Notes: a model not told the origin generated them from the sequence alone. A stretch of DNA of 64,000 bases from Pseudomonas brassicacearum subsp. brassicacearum (GCF_008801605.1 NZ_VZPJ01000010.1:178601-242600); one strand, 5' to 3'; positions 44,956-54,234 are shown, counted from the stretch's first letter. Numbers and translations are program-made.

Positions 44956-45267
44956 TTGGAAAACGCCAAACGATTCAATACCTTCGCCGAGTTCTACCCG
45001 TATTACCTCGGCGAGCACAGCAACAGCACCTGCCGACGATTGCATTTCATCGGCACCTCCCTGGTCGTCCTGGTGTTCGTCATGGCCCTCGTAGTGGGGA
45101 GCGGGTGGCTGTGGCTCGCCCTGCCCGTGGCCGGCTACGGCTTTGCCTGGGTCGGGCACTTCTTCTTCGAAAAAAACCGTCCCGCCACCTTCCAGCATCC
45201 TTTCTACAGCCTGCTCGGCGATTTCGTCATGTACCGCGACATGCTGCTGGGCAAGGTGGCGTTCTAG
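44956..45267 (+). CDS. Mpo1-like (DUF962) membrane protein
   Basis: This is a 103-residue protein with the DUF962/Mpo1-like pattern: FYPYYLGEHSNSTCRRLHFIGTSL near the N terminus and FAWVGHFFFEKNRPATF with conserved His residues between two membrane segments. Yeast Mpo1 is an Fe(II) dioxygenase for 2-hydroxy fatty acids; bacterial roles are uncharacterised. The start appears to be TTG at 44956, with AAAGAG about 9 bp upstream. It is 14 bp before the HD-domain gene. Confidence 0.82.
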   Translation: MENAKRFNTFAEFYPYYLGEHSNSTCRRLHFIGTSLVVLVFVMALVVGSGWLWLALPVAGYGFAWVGHFFFEKNRPATFQHPFYSLLGDFVMYRDMLLGKVAF

Positions 45268-45281
45268 CCAAAGGATTGCCT

Positions 45282-45872
45282 ATGAACACTCATGCACGTT
45301 TTACCCACATGCGGGACGGCACTCAGGAGGACTGGGCGATCATCGCCGCCGACTTCAGCGCCTACGCCCGGCAATTGCCGGGCCGGATCCTGGCCCACTT
45401 GAAGCTGCTGGACGGCGATTTCGGCGGGTTCCCGGTGGATCGCCTGACCCATTCCCTGCAAACCGCCACCCGTGCCTACCGTGACGGGCGGGACGAGGAA
45501 TACGTGGTCTGCGCCCTGCTCCACGACATCGGCGACACCCTGGGTTCGTATAACCACCCGGACATCGCGGCGGCGATCCTCAAGCCCTTCGTCAGCGCGG
45601 AAAACCTGTGGATGGTGGAGAAGCACGGGATTTTCCAGGGCTATTACTTCTTCCATCACCTGGGCATGGACCGGCACCTGCGCGAGCAGTTTTTCGAACA
45701 TCCGCAGTATCAGGCGACAGTCGACTTTTGTGCGAAATATGACGCAGCGGCGTTCGATCCCCAGTACGACACGCTGCCGTTGAGTTTCTTCGAGCCGATG
45801 CTGGAAAGGCTGTTTGCTGCGCCGAAGCAGTCGATCTACAAGGCGGCGATGACGGAGCAGCCTTCTGGCTGA
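45282..45872 (+). CDS. HD-domain protein
   Basis: This is a 196-residue HD-family protein. RLTHSLQTATRAYRDG supplies the first His, and CALLHDIGDTLG the HD pair, followed by a metal-binding-type NHPDIAAAIL segment. It is probably a metal-dependent phosphohydrolase, but no substrate can be assigned. It lies 14 bp after the Mpo1-like gene, so the two are probably co-transcribed. GGACCGC-TGC-GCGGTCC at 45884-45900 may end the transcript. Confidence 0.8.
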   Translation: MNTHARFTHMRDGTQEDWAIIAADFSAYARQLPGRILAHLKLLDGDFGGFPVDRLTHSLQTATRAYRDGRDEEYVVCALLHDIGDTLGSYNHPDIAAAILKPFVSAENLWMVEKHGIFQGYYFFHHLGMDRHLREQFFEHPQYQATVDFCAKYDAAAFDPQYDTLPLSFFEPMLERLFAAPKQSIYKAAMTEQPSG

Positions 45873-45898
45873 CAGATTGCTGGGGACCGCTGCGCGGT

Positions 45899-46152
45899 CC
45901 ATCGCGGGCAAGCCTTGCTCCCACAGGTGTTGCCTGCTCTCATGGGCGGTGAGTACTTGTGGGAACAGCCTTGCTCCCACAGGTGTTGCCTGCTCTCATA
46001 GGCGGTGAGTACTTGTGGGAACAGCCTTGCTCCCACAGGTGTTGCCTGCTCTCATAGGCGGTGAGTACTTGTGGGAACAGCCTTGCTCCCACAGGTGTTG
46101 CCTGCTCTCATAGGCGGTGAGTACTTGTGGGAGCAAGGCTTGCCCGCGATGG
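45899..46152. repeat. REP-derived 56-bp tandem array, 4 copies
   Basis: Four head-to-tail copies of a 56-bp unit start at 45913, 45969, 46025 and 46081. The copies are nearly identical; the first differs by one base (CATGGGCGG versus CATAGGCGG). The array is bounded by inverted REP halves: CCATCGCGGGCAAG at 45899 and its complement GCCCGCGATGG ending at 46152. Each unit junction forms the hairpin GTGGGAACAGCC-type / TTGCTCCCAC. It ends 12 bp from the stop of the LpxH-like gene. Confidence 0.93.
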
Positions 46153-46164
46153 CGTCATGAAGGC

Positions 46165-46983
46165 CTACACCGGCTCAGTCACTTTCAACTCAGTCTTGGC
46201 CAGTGCCTCCCGTGCCTGGGCCTCCGCCAACCGATACAACTCGATCGACCCGTCCCAGTGCTCGATCAGCGCCGTGCAGGATTCGACCCAATCGCCACAA
46301 TTGAGGTATTCCACCTCACCCACCATGCGCATCTCGGCATGGTGGATATGCCCGCAGACCACGCCATGCAGTTCGCGCTTCACACACTCGTGGGCGATGG
46401 CTTCTTCGAAATCGCTGATGAAGCTGACGGCGGTCTTGACCTTGTGCTTGAGGTACGCCGACAACGACCAGTAGCCGTAGCCGTAACGGGCCCGCCAATG
46501 GTTGAGCCAGCGGTTCAGCGTGAGGGTGAACTCGTAGGCCGAATCCCCGAGGAACGCCAGCCAACGGTGGTACCGGGTAATGACGTCGAACTGGTCGCCA
46601 TGGATCACCAACAGGTGCCGACCATCGGCAGTGACGTGCACCGCTTCGTCCACCAACTGGATATTGCCCAGGATCAGCTTCGAATAGCGCCGCAGGAATT
46701 CGTCATGATTGCCGGTGACGTAGATCACTTCGGTGCCGCGCTTGCTCATGGTCAGCAAGCGGCGAATGACGTTGGTGTGGGCCTGGGGCCAATACATCCC
46801 ACCGCGCAGTTTCCAGCCGTCGATGATGTCCCCCACCAGGTAGATCTTGTCGGCGTGGTAGCCCTTGAGAAACTGCGACAGGTGCTCGGCCTGGCAATCC
46901 CGGGTGCCCAGGTGCACATCGGAAATCCACAGAGTGCGAACACGCTGTTTGCGGCTGGGTCTGGCGAGCTCGGCGCTGGTCAT
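46165..46983 (-). CDS. UDP-2,3-diacylglucosamine diphosphatase-like metallophosphoesterase
   Basis: This is a 272-residue calcineurin-type phosphoesterase related to LpxH. The metal-binding motifs appear in order: WISDVHLG, VGDIIDGW, TGNHDE, HGDQFD and CGHIHHAE. LpxH cleaves UDP-2,3-diacylglucosamine in lipid A synthesis; this longer relative may act elsewhere, as many Pseudomonas carry a second one. The start is Met at 46983; the frame is open to 47055 without a good ribosome site. Its terminator region is the REP array. Confidence 0.85.
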   Translation of the reverse strand: MTSAELARPSRKQRVRTLWISDVHLGTRDCQAEHLSQFLKGYHADKIYLVGDIIDGWKLRGGMYWPQAHTNVIRRLLTMSKRGTEVIYVTGNHDEFLRRYSKLILGNIQLVDEAVHVTADGRHLLVIHGDQFDVITRYHRWLAFLGDSAYEFTLTLNRWLNHWRARYGYGYWSLSAYLKHKVKTAVSFISDFEEAIAHECVKRELHGVVCGHIHHAEMRMVGEVEYLNCGDWVESCTALIEHWDGSIELYRLAEAQAREALAKTELKVTEPV

Positions 46984-47118
46984 TGGGCAACCCTCTGATC
47001 GTTTTTGCCACTGTGCACGCCAGCGGTTAATGGCCCATGACAAACACAAGTCCATTGCATGACAGCGCCGGGCGTGGCGCCCTCGGTGTATGCTGGCGGC
47101 CTGACACGGGAGACCGCG

Positions 47119-47868
47119 ATGAGACCGATCCTCACGCTACGCCACTACAGCCACGACTTGATCGCCCACAGCCATGACCATGCCCAACTGGTGTTCGGGC
47201 TGTCTGGCGCGCTGGATTTCGAGGTCGAAGGGCATGGCAGCCAGGTGGTGCAACAAAGCTTCGTGGTGGTACCGGCCGGCGCGCATCACGGCTGCGGCAG
47301 CCCCCACGGCAGCCGCTGCCTGGTGTTGGATGTGCCCAGTGATGATTGGGTCGGGCAATGCCTGGGGGATCACGCCGACGCCAGCCGCCGTTTGCTCGAC
47401 GACACCGCGCGCCTGCCCCTGGATGCGGGGCAAAGCCAGTTGGTCAGTTGGTTGGCGGGCAGCCCGGTGGACGATCCGGTGATCGCCCAGCAAGGCGCGG
47501 TGCTGCTGCTGGCGAGTCTCAATAACGCTCGCCAGGCAACCCTCGGCGGCCGGCGCCTGCCCTACGCCGCACTCAACGCCCACATCGACCAGAACGCCGC
47601 CTATCCGCTGCAAGTGGCGGACCTGGCGCGAGTCGCCGGCCTCTCCAGCGCCCGCTTGCACGCACGTTTCGTCGCCGAATGCGGGCAAACCCCGATGGAT
47701 TACATCCGCAGCCGCCGCTTGCACAAGGCTGTAGCGTTGTTGCGTGATTCGCAGTTGCCCATCGGTGAGATCGCCCACCGGGTCGGCTACAGCTCCCAAA
47801 GTGCCTTCGCCGCGGCGGTACTGCGGGAATTCGGCGCCTCGCCGGGCAAGCTGCGGCGTCAGCGATAG
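47119..47868 (+). CDS. AraC family transcriptional regulator (cupin type)
   Basis: This is a 249-residue regulator. The N-terminal AraC-type cupin has SHDHAQLVFGLSG and VVPAGAHHGC, and the C-terminal HTH_18 has DLARVAGLSSARLHARF and IAHRVGYSSQSAFAAAVLREFG. The start is MRPILTL at 47119, preceded by GGGAGA. It is close to the EamA transporter gene downstream (about 210 bp, with a REP pair between), which may be its target. Confidence 0.88.
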   Translation: MRPILTLRHYSHDLIAHSHDHAQLVFGLSGALDFEVEGHGSQVVQQSFVVVPAGAHHGCGSPHGSRCLVLDVPSDDWVGQCLGDHADASRRLLDDTARLPLDAGQSQLVSWLAGSPVDDPVIAQQGAVLLLASLNNARQATLGGRRLPYAALNAHIDQNAAYPLQVADLARVAGLSSARLHARFVAECGQTPMDYIRSRRLHKAVALLRDSQLPIGEIAHRVGYSSQSAFAAAVLREFGASPGKLRRQR

Positions 47869-47942
47869 ATTCGCGCTAAAAATCGCTAGGATCGCGACAG
47901 ACACTGCCGCCTTACCCACGCTTAAATACTAGGGGACGATCC

Positions 47943-48032
47943 TGTGGGAGCGAGCTTGCTCGCCATTGCTATCTGTCAGTCAATATCTGCATTGCCTGAA
48001 CCACCGCTTTCGCGAGCAAGCTCGCTCCCACA
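47943..48032. repeat. REP pair (inverted) between AraC-type and EamA genes
   Basis: TGTGGGAGCGAGCTTGCTCGC (47943) and its inverted copy CGCGAGCAAGCTCGCTCCCACA (ending 48032) are separated by about 46 bp. This is the same REP type as at 3608-3695. Confidence 0.9.
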
Positions 48033-48076
48033 GAAGACACTCGCCAGTTGCCCCACTGTCTGTTGAAAGGATTGAA

Positions 48077-48967
48077 ATGACACCCCGTACCGCCCTCGGC
48101 GCCCTGCACATCGGCGCACTCATGTTTGGCCTGACCGGTGTATTCGGCAAACTCGCCGCAGCCTCGCCAACGGTCATTGTGTTTGGTCGCGCCGTCTTCG
48201 CCGTGCTCGCCCTGGCGATGTTCGCCCGGTTCGCCAGCAACAGCCGCTGGCAGCAACTGCGGGCCCAGGATGGCTGGCGATTGCTCCTTGGGGGGCTGTT
48301 GCTGGCCGGGCATTGGGTGAGTTTCTTCATCGCCGTGAAGGTTGCCGGCGTGGCGGTCGCCACGCTGGGGTTCACCAGCTTCCCGGCCTTCACGGTGCTG
48401 CTTGAAGGGCTGATCTTCCGCGAGCGGATTCGCGCCAATGAAATCTGGTTGGTGGTGTTGGTGAGCGTCGGCCTGGTGTTGGTCACGCCGAACTTCGACT
48501 TGGCCAGCGGCGCCACCACTGGCCTGCTGTGGGCCGTGTTCTCGGGGTTGCTCTTCTCCCTGCTGTCATTGACCAACCGCGCCGGTTCGGCGCACGTCCC
48601 GCCGGTGCAGGCCGCGCTGTGCCAGAACGTGGTGGTCGGGTTGTGCCTGCTGCCGATGGCCGCGCCACAATTGAGTGACGTTCGCCCCATCGACTGGTTG
48701 TGGATCGGCTTGCTCGGTGTGTTCTGCACCGGCCTGGCCCACAGCCTGTTCGTCGCCAGCCTGGCGGTGATCAAGGCCCGCACGGCAGCGGTGGTGTTCG
48801 CCATGGAGCCGGTCTACGGCATCGCCATGGCCTGGTGGCTGTTCGATGAGAGCCCGACCCTGCGCATGCTGCTGGGCGGCGTGGTGATCATCACGGCCAT
48901 CGTGATCTCAAGCCAACTGAGCGGTTCAAAGAAACCGGGGGTTGGCGCCCAAGCCGCGTCTCACTGA
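48077..48967 (+). CDS. EamA/DMT family transporter
   Basis: This is a 296-residue inner-membrane protein with about ten membrane segments in two EamA repeats. SPTVIVFGRAVFAVLALAMF and MEPVYGIAMAWWLF (second repeat) fit the family. Members export amino acids, nucleosides or metabolites; the substrate is unknown. Ribosome site AAAGG lies upstream of the start. Its stop overlaps the stop of the next, convergent gene by 7 bp. Confidence 0.9.
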   Translation: MTPRTALGALHIGALMFGLTGVFGKLAAASPTVIVFGRAVFAVLALAMFARFASNSRWQQLRAQDGWRLLLGGLLLAGHWVSFFIAVKVAGVAVATLGFTSFPAFTVLLEGLIFRERIRANEIWLVVLVSVGLVLVTPNFDLASGATTGLLWAVFSGLLFSLLSLTNRAGSAHVPPVQAALCQNVVVGLCLLPMAAPQLSDVRPIDWLWIGLLGVFCTGLAHSLFVASLAVIKARTAAVVFAMEPVYGIAMAWWLFDESPTLRMLLGGVVIITAIVISSQLSGSKKPGVGAQAASH

Positions 48968-49248
48968 ACCCGATCGTTGTGGCCCAGGTCCCGCTCCGGA
49001 TCGATCCGGTCGCGGACCCGCTGCTTCAGGACCTTGGCTTCGGGAAAACCACCATCGGCCTTGCGCTCCCAGATCTGCGTGCCGTCGCAACTGATGTGGA
49101 ACACACCGCCGGTGCCCGGCACCAGCGACACCTTGCCCAGGTCATCGCCAAAGGTGCTGAGCAGCTCCTGGGCCAGCCAGGCGGCGCGCAGCAGCCATTG
49201 GCACTGGGTGCAATAGGTGATGACGACTTCCGGTTTGTGTTCGGTCAT
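48961..49248 (-). CDS. SelT/SelW/SelH family protein (Rdx-type)
   Basis: This is a 95-residue thioredoxin-like protein with the CxxC motif TYCTQCQWL near the N terminus. It has Cys in place of the selenocysteine of animal homologues. The sequence GGVFHISCDGTQIWERK is typical. The function is unknown, presumably redox. The start MTEHKPEVV at 49248 was chosen; upstream the frame runs through the plpD promoter region. It is divergent from plpD (71-bp gap). Confidence 0.88.
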   Translation of the reverse strand: MTEHKPEVVITYCTQCQWLLRAAWLAQELLSTFGDDLGKVSLVPGTGGVFHISCDGTQIWERKADGGFPEAKVLKQRVRDRIDPERDLGHNDRVQ

Positions 49249-49319
49249 TGCGGGTGGACTCCTGGGTTCGAAGGCGTCGCTATAATACCCGCCTTTGATC
49301 GCCCGCCCCGAGATTGACG

Positions 49320-51521
49320 ATGCGCCGCCTCCTGCCCCTCCTGCTTCTGTTGCTGTTGCCCCTGCTCGGCCATGCCAACGAGCCCGCCGTCGACGCGCCA
49401 CGCCCGAAAATCGGCCTGGTGCTGTCCGGCGGCGCCGCACGGGGGCTGGCCCACATCGGCGTGCTCAAGGCCCTGGAAGAGCAAGGCATCAAGATCGATG
49501 CCATCGCCGGCACCAGCATGGGCGCGGTGATCGGCGGGCTGTATGCCTCGGGCTACAAGATCGACGAACTGGAAAAACTCGCCCTGGGCATCGACTGGCA
49601 ACAGGCTCTGTCCGATGCGCCACCGCGCAAGGACGTGCCATTCCGGCGCAAGCAGGATGACCGGGACTTCCTGGTCAAACAGAAACTGAGCTTTCGTGAC
49701 GACGGCAGCCTCGGCCTGCCCTTGGGGGTCATCCAGGGCCAGAACCTGGCCCTGCTGCTCGAAAGCCTGCTGGCCCACGCCAGCGACACCCGAGATTTCG
49801 ACAAACTGCCGATCCCGTTTCGCGCAGTCGCCACGGACATCGCCACGGGCGAAAAAGTCGTGTTTCGCAAAGGCCACCTGCCCAAGGTCATTCGCGCCAG
49901 CATGTCGATCCCGGCGGTATTCGCCCCGGTGGAACTGGACGGCCGGCTGCTGGTGGACGGCGGCATGTCCGACAACATCCCGCTGGACGTGGCTCGGGAA
50001 ATGGGCGTGGACGTGGCCATCGTGGTCGACATCGGCACGCCCCTGCGCAACCGCAAGCAACTGGTCACGGTGGTCGACGTGCTGAACCAATCGACCACCC
50101 TGATGACCCGGCGCAACTCTGAAGAGCAACTGGCAACGCTGAAAAAAGACGACGTGCTGATCCAACCGGCGCTGGCGAGCTTCAGCTCCACCGATTTCGG
50201 CCGGGCCCAGGACATGATCGACGCCGGTTACCGTGCCACGCGGATACTCGAGGCGCGCCTGGCTCCTCTACGCCCGTCCGAGGCGCCCAACGCCGAGCTC
50301 ATGGCCGCGCGCACCCCCAGCGAGCGCACGCCGGTCATCACCGCCATTCGAGTGGAGAACGACTCGAAAGTCGGCGATGACGTGATCCGCTATTACGTTC
50401 GCCAGAAGATCGGTGAGCCGCTGGACCTGGGCCGCCTGCAGACCGACATGGGCACGCTGTACGGCCTGGATTACTTCGAGCAGGTGCAATACCGCGTGGT
50501 CCGCAAGGGCCCGGATCACACGCTGGTGATCAGCGCTCGGGGAAGACGCACCGGCACCGACTACCTGCGGCTGGGGCTGAGCCTGTCGGACGACATGCGC
50601 GGCGACAGCGCTTTCAACCTGGGAGCCAGCTATCGGGTCAACGGCATCAATCGCCTCGGTGCCGAATGGCTGACCCGGGCGCAGATCGGCGACAAGCAGG
50701 AGTTGTACAGCGAGTTCTACCAGCCATTGGATGTCGGCTCGCGCTACTTCATCGCCCCCTACGGGCAATTCGAATCCCGCAACGTGGAGTCGATCCTGGA
50801 CAACGATCCGGTGGCCCAGTATCGCGTCGAGCGCTATGGCTTCGGGCTGAACGTGGGCCGCCAGATCGGCAACAACGGCGAAATCCGCTTCGGTGTCGGC
50901 CAGGCCTGGGGCAAGGCGGATGTGCGCATTGGCGACCATGACCAGCCCAGCGAAAACTTCAATGAAGGTTTCTATGAGCTGAAGTACTCCTTCGATTCCT
51001 TCGACAACGTGTATTTCCCCCACGAGGGGGAAGACATCGGCCTGAGCTGGCGCCAATACGAACCGGGGCTGGGTTCCGACCAGCGTTACCGCCAATGGGA
51101 GTTCAAGCTGGACAAGGCCCTGAGCAGCGGCCCGGATACCTTCATCCTGGGCGGGCGCTACGGACGAACACTGGACACTGCTGAAGTCGTGACGTCCAGC
51201 TTTGTGCTCGGTGGCGCGCGGCAACTGTCAGGCTTTCGCGAAGACGGGGTATCCGGGCAGAACATCAGCCTGATGCGCGCCGTGTATTACCGCCGCCTCA
51301 CACCGCGGGCCTACCTGCCACTGGACTTCCCGCTGTACATCGGCGGCTCATTGGAACGCGGCCGGGCCTGGAACAACGACAACGAATTCGACAGCGGCTA
51401 CATCAACGCCGCCAGCATTTTCCTCGGTTTCGATACACCGCTGGGGCCACTGAATTTCAGCTATGGCTTTAACGACGATGATGAACAGGCGGTGTATCTG
51501 AACCTGGGGCAGACGTTTTGA
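49320..51521 (+). CDS. plpD: PlpD, type Vd patatin-like phospholipase autotransporter
   Basis: PlpD is a secreted phospholipase A fused to its own transporter. The 733-residue precursor has a hydrophobic signal peptide (1-19), a patatin domain (about 28-330) with oxyanion motif SGGAARG, the nucleophile Ser66 in GTSMGA and the catalytic Asp in VDGGMSDN (near 214), a single POTRA domain (about 335-410), and a C-terminal 16-stranded beta barrel ending YLNLGQTF. Length and residue positions are near those of P. aeruginosa PlpD (728 residues). ATG at 49320 was chosen; a TTG at 49314 is in frame. Confidence 0.95.
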   Translation: MRRLLPLLLLLLLPLLGHANEPAVDAPRPKIGLVLSGGAARGLAHIGVLKALEEQGIKIDAIAGTSMGAVIGGLYASGYKIDELEKLALGIDWQQALSDAPPRKDVPFRRKQDDRDFLVKQKLSFRDDGSLGLPLGVIQGQNLALLLESLLAHASDTRDFDKLPIPFRAVATDIATGEKVVFRKGHLPKVIRASMSIPAVFAPVELDGRLLVDGGMSDNIPLDVAREMGVDVAIVVDIGTPLRNRKQLVTVVDVLNQSTTLMTRRNSEEQLATLKKDDVLIQPALASFSSTDFGRAQDMIDAGYRATRILEARLAPLRPSEAPNAELMAARTPSERTPVITAIRVENDSKVGDDVIRYYVRQKIGEPLDLGRLQTDMGTLYGLDYFEQVQYRVVRKGPDHTLVISARGRRTGTDYLRLGLSLSDDMRGDSAFNLGASYRVNGINRLGAEWLTRAQIGDKQELYSEFYQPLDVGSRYFIAPYGQFESRNVESILDNDPVAQYRVERYGFGLNVGRQIGNNGEIRFGVGQAWGKADVRIGDHDQPSENFNEGFYELKYSFDSFDNVYFPHEGEDIGLSWRQYEPGLGSDQRYRQWEFKLDKALSSGPDTFILGGRYGRTLDTAEVVTSSFVLGGARQLSGFREDGVSGQNISLMRAVYYRRLTPRAYLPLDFPLYIGGSLERGRAWNNDNEFDSGYINAASIFLGFDTPLGPLNFSYGFNDDDEQAVYLNLGQTF

Positions 51522-51556
51522 GTGGCTACCTGGACAGGATTTGACAGCCTGATAGG

Positions 51557-51658
51557 CCGCTATCGCGAGCAAGCTCGCTCCCACATGGGGTCCGGGGTGT
51601 ACACGCAATGGCCGTTCACCACAAATCCCTGTGGGAGCGAGCTTGCTCGCGATAGCGG
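51557..51658. repeat. REP pair (inverted) between plpD and the FimV-like gene
   Basis: CCGCTATCGCGAGCAAGCTC at 51557 and its inverted copy ending GATAGCGG at 51658 are divided by about 45 bp. They lie between two convergent genes and probably act as the terminator for both. Confidence 0.9.
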
Positions 51659-51694
51659 TGGGTCAGTGTCGGTGATGTTGACTGTGCTGCAACC

Positions 51695-53653
51695 TTAGCG
51701 AATCCCTGCCAGCAGCACCCGGGCGGTCTGCTTGAGGGGTTCGTCGCCCTCCTCGAGCAGCTCTTCAAGCAGGGAGACTGCGGTTTTCAGGTCTCCATCG
51801 TCGATGCAATTCTGTGCCTGTTCCAGCTTGACCGAGTGTTCCGGGACCTGAGGTTCGAGGGAAAGGGTGTCCAGGGAAACAGGTTCAAGGGCCAGCGGCT
51901 CGAGTTCCAGCGACTGTTCTTCGTCGGCAAAGCTATCGAGGAAAGCATCGTCCAGCGACTCGGTTTCCAATGGCGCTTCCCATTGCAGCTCCGGTTCGTC
52001 AAAACCTGAAAGCGAAAAGCTCTCGGCGGCATAAGGTGAAACAGCTTCTTTATCCGCAGTGTTGTCCTGGGCATCGGCGAGGTCCCAGCTGGTTTCCATG
52101 GACAGTGCATCCAGGTCCAACTCGAACTCGTCACCGGGCACTGGCTCACGTTCAGGTGCCGGAGCAGGTGCCGGAGCAGGTGCAAGAACCGGTACCTGGG
52201 GTTGTACCGATGCCACTGTCGGCGCGGCGATCATGGCAACCTTGGGGTAGCGCCCGCGGATCTCCTCCAACGTCCGGGCATCGATACCCTGTGCCAGTAG
52301 ATGATGTTCCTGGGCCTGGAAACCGATGACATCGCCCTGCTTGCCCAGTACCTCCAGCAACTTGAGGCCCAGGTCGGTGCGTTCCGGCTCCGCCAGCAAC
52401 GCGGCGCGCAACAGCCCTGCGGCCTCGGTGAACCGACCGTAGGTCAAGTAGATCCCGACGCCCTCCAGCACATCGCCCAGGGGCGTATCCCCGTTGTTGA
52501 ACGATGCCGCAGTCTCGGACGGCTCCGTATCGGGGATTGATGCAAAGGTTTCGTCGTCCTCCTCCAGCATCGGCTCGGGACGCCCGGTCATCGGTTCCAA
52601 CTCGGCCTGCTGCTGCCGACGTCGAACGAACAGTAACAGCGCCAGCAACCCCAACAGGCCCACCAGCCCCGCCACCCATGTCCAATTGACGCCCTCTGGC
52701 TCTGCTACCGGTTCTGTAGCGGGTTGCGCGTCCGGCGCCGGTTCCGCTGCAGGAAGCGCCGGTTGCGGTGGTGTCGATGCAACAGGGGCTGGCGCAACCT
52801 CGGCCAGCCGGGCCTGCAATTGGCTGATCTGCTTGCGCTGGCCAGCGATTTCCTCGTCCTGGGCCTGGAGCCGGGCCTGCAGTTCATCGATCGTCTTCTG
52901 TTGCTGCTGGTTTTGCAGCACGCTGGCGGCCATTTGCTCATCGGGCGCGTCGGAGGCCTGGCCGGCAGGGGCTGCAGCCGACGTCGGCAGCACGGCCGAG
53001 TCGGGCAGCAACAAGCGCTGGCCGATGGAAAGCCGGTCACTGCCGGGGTTCAAGGCCTGGATTCCTTGCATCAACTCATTGACCGACGCGTTGCTACCGG
53101 CGTCATGCAGGCGCTTGGCGATGATCCAGGGGTTGTCTCCCGGCACGACGGTGTAACGCTTGCCCTGTACCGCCGGGGGCGGCTTGACGGACCGCGGGGC
53201 CTCGGAAGGTTCTTCACGGACCGGCACGATACCCGGTGTGCCCGGCGGGTCGATCAATACGGTGTATTCGCGCAGCAGGCGCCCGTTGGGCTGATTGAGC
53301 TGCACCAGGAAATTGAGGAAGGGTTCCTCCACCGGTTTGCTGGAAGTCACCCGAATGAAGCTGCGCTCCCCGTGCAACACCGGCGTGAAGCGCAGGTTAT
53401 TGAGAAAGAACGCCCGTTCCACACCCGCACGACTGAAATCGTCCGGGCTCGCCAGGCTGGCCGACAGATCGCCCTCGCTGATCCCGGCCACATCGACCAG
53501 GGCGATATCGGCGCGCAACGGCTGGTTCAGGGCGGAATGGAGCGTGATGTCCCCCAGCCCCAGCGCCGACGCCAAGGCCGAATACCCCAGGGCACCCACG
53601 ACGACCGACACGTTGACCCAACTGCGCAACGTGGACTGCAAACTTTCAAGCAT
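51695..53653 (-). CDS. FimV-like LysM membrane protein
   Basis: This is a 652-residue FimV-family protein. A hydrophobic N terminus (about 12-31) is followed by the FimV N-terminal domain (LGLGDITLHSALNQPLRADI), a LysM peptidoglycan-binding domain (about 165-215; YTVVPGDNPWIIAKRL), a coiled coil (about 235-285), a Pro/Ala-rich linker, a membrane segment (about 322-342) and an acidic cytoplasmic part with a C-terminal FimV motif (CIDDGDLKTAVSLLEELLEEGD). It is shorter than the main FimV of Pseudomonas (about 900 residues), so it is a paralogue. Synteny with recQ and plpD resembles P. aeruginosa. Its function is probably in cell-envelope organisation. Confidence 0.85.
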   Translation of the reverse strand: MLESLQSTLRSWVNVSVVVGALGYSALASALGLGDITLHSALNQPLRADIALVDVAGISEGDLSASLASPDDFSRAGVERAFFLNNLRFTPVLHGERSFIRVTSSKPVEEPFLNFLVQLNQPNGRLLREYTVLIDPPGTPGIVPVREEPSEAPRSVKPPPAVQGKRYTVVPGDNPWIIAKRLHDAGSNASVNELMQGIQALNPGSDRLSIGQRLLLPDSAVLPTSAAAPAGQASDAPDEQMAASVLQNQQQQKTIDELQARLQAQDEEIAGQRKQISQLQARLAEVAPAPVASTPPQPALPAAEPAPDAQPATEPVAEPEGVNWTWVAGLVGLLGLLALLLFVRRRQQQAELEPMTGRPEPMLEEDDETFASIPDTEPSETAASFNNGDTPLGDVLEGVGIYLTYGRFTEAAGLLRAALLAEPERTDLGLKLLEVLGKQGDVIGFQAQEHHLLAQGIDARTLEEIRGRYPKVAMIAAPTVASVQPQVPVLAPAPAPAPAPEREPVPGDEFELDLDALSMETSWDLADAQDNTADKEAVSPYAAESFSLSGFDEPELQWEAPLETESLDDAFLDSFADEEQSLELEPLALEPVSLDTLSLEPQVPEHSVKLEQAQNCIDDGDLKTAVSLLEELLEEGDEPLKQTARVLLAGIR

Positions 53654-53766
53654 GGGTATCCCTTTCGACTACCAGACTGAGCGCAAACGCATCCAATACG
53701 ATCACTTAGTACTGGTTATAGTTCGCTAATCGCCGAATCTCAAAAGTCTGGCGCCAGGGATATACC

Positions 53767-54201
53767 TCAGGATTTTTCCAGGTTGGCCAGGATCGTACCG
53801 TGGACCCGCATGCACACGCGCATGTCCGCTTCGTCGACACCTTCGAACAGCTCACGACGCAGTTGCGTGGCAATGGTTTCGATTTGTTCGATCAACGGCA
53901 GGGCCGGTGCGCAGAGCACGATTTTCTTGGCCCGGCGGTCCTCGGCCACGGCCTGGCGCTGCACCAGCCCCTGGGTTTCCAGGCTGTCGAGCAACCGGGC
54001 CAGTGTCGGGCCTTCGACGGCGACGCTCTGGGCCAGTTCACGCTGGGTCGGCGCCTGTTCGAAACGGGCCAGGTGCAACAGCACCAGCCAACGTGCCTGG
54101 GACAGGCCCAGCCCGGCCAGGCGGCGATCCAGTTCGGCACGCCAGCCTCGAGACATTTGCGCCAACTGCATGCCAAAACGGTGTTGATCGGTTAACGGCA
54201 T
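53767..54201 (-). CDS. MarR family transcriptional regulator (SlyA-like)
   Basis: This is a winged-helix MarR protein of about 144 residues. GLSQARWLVLLHLARF, PTQRELAQSVAVEGPTLARLLDSLETQGLVQR (recognition region) and the wing AEDRRAKKIVL are conserved. The start is uncertain: ATG at 54201 has GATGAG 7 bp upstream, while an ATG at 54213 adds four residues and lacks a ribosome site. The palindrome at 54235-54245 may be its own operator. Target genes are unknown; the FimV-like gene lies downstream. Confidence 0.87.
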   Translation of the reverse strand: MPLTDQHRFGMQLAQMSRGWRAELDRRLAGLGLSQARWLVLLHLARFEQAPTQRELAQSVAVEGPTLARLLDSLETQGLVQRQAVAEDRRAKKIVLCAPALPLIEQIETIATQLRRELFEGVDEADMRVCMRVHGTILANLEKS

Positions 54202-54234
54202 AAAAAAACTCATCAGATCTGAAATAGAGAAAAA

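Noticed and set aside
45899..46152. The 56-bp array as a possible CRISPR.
   Set aside because: Units are contiguous and identical with no unique spacers, and no cas genes are present; the flanks are REP halves.
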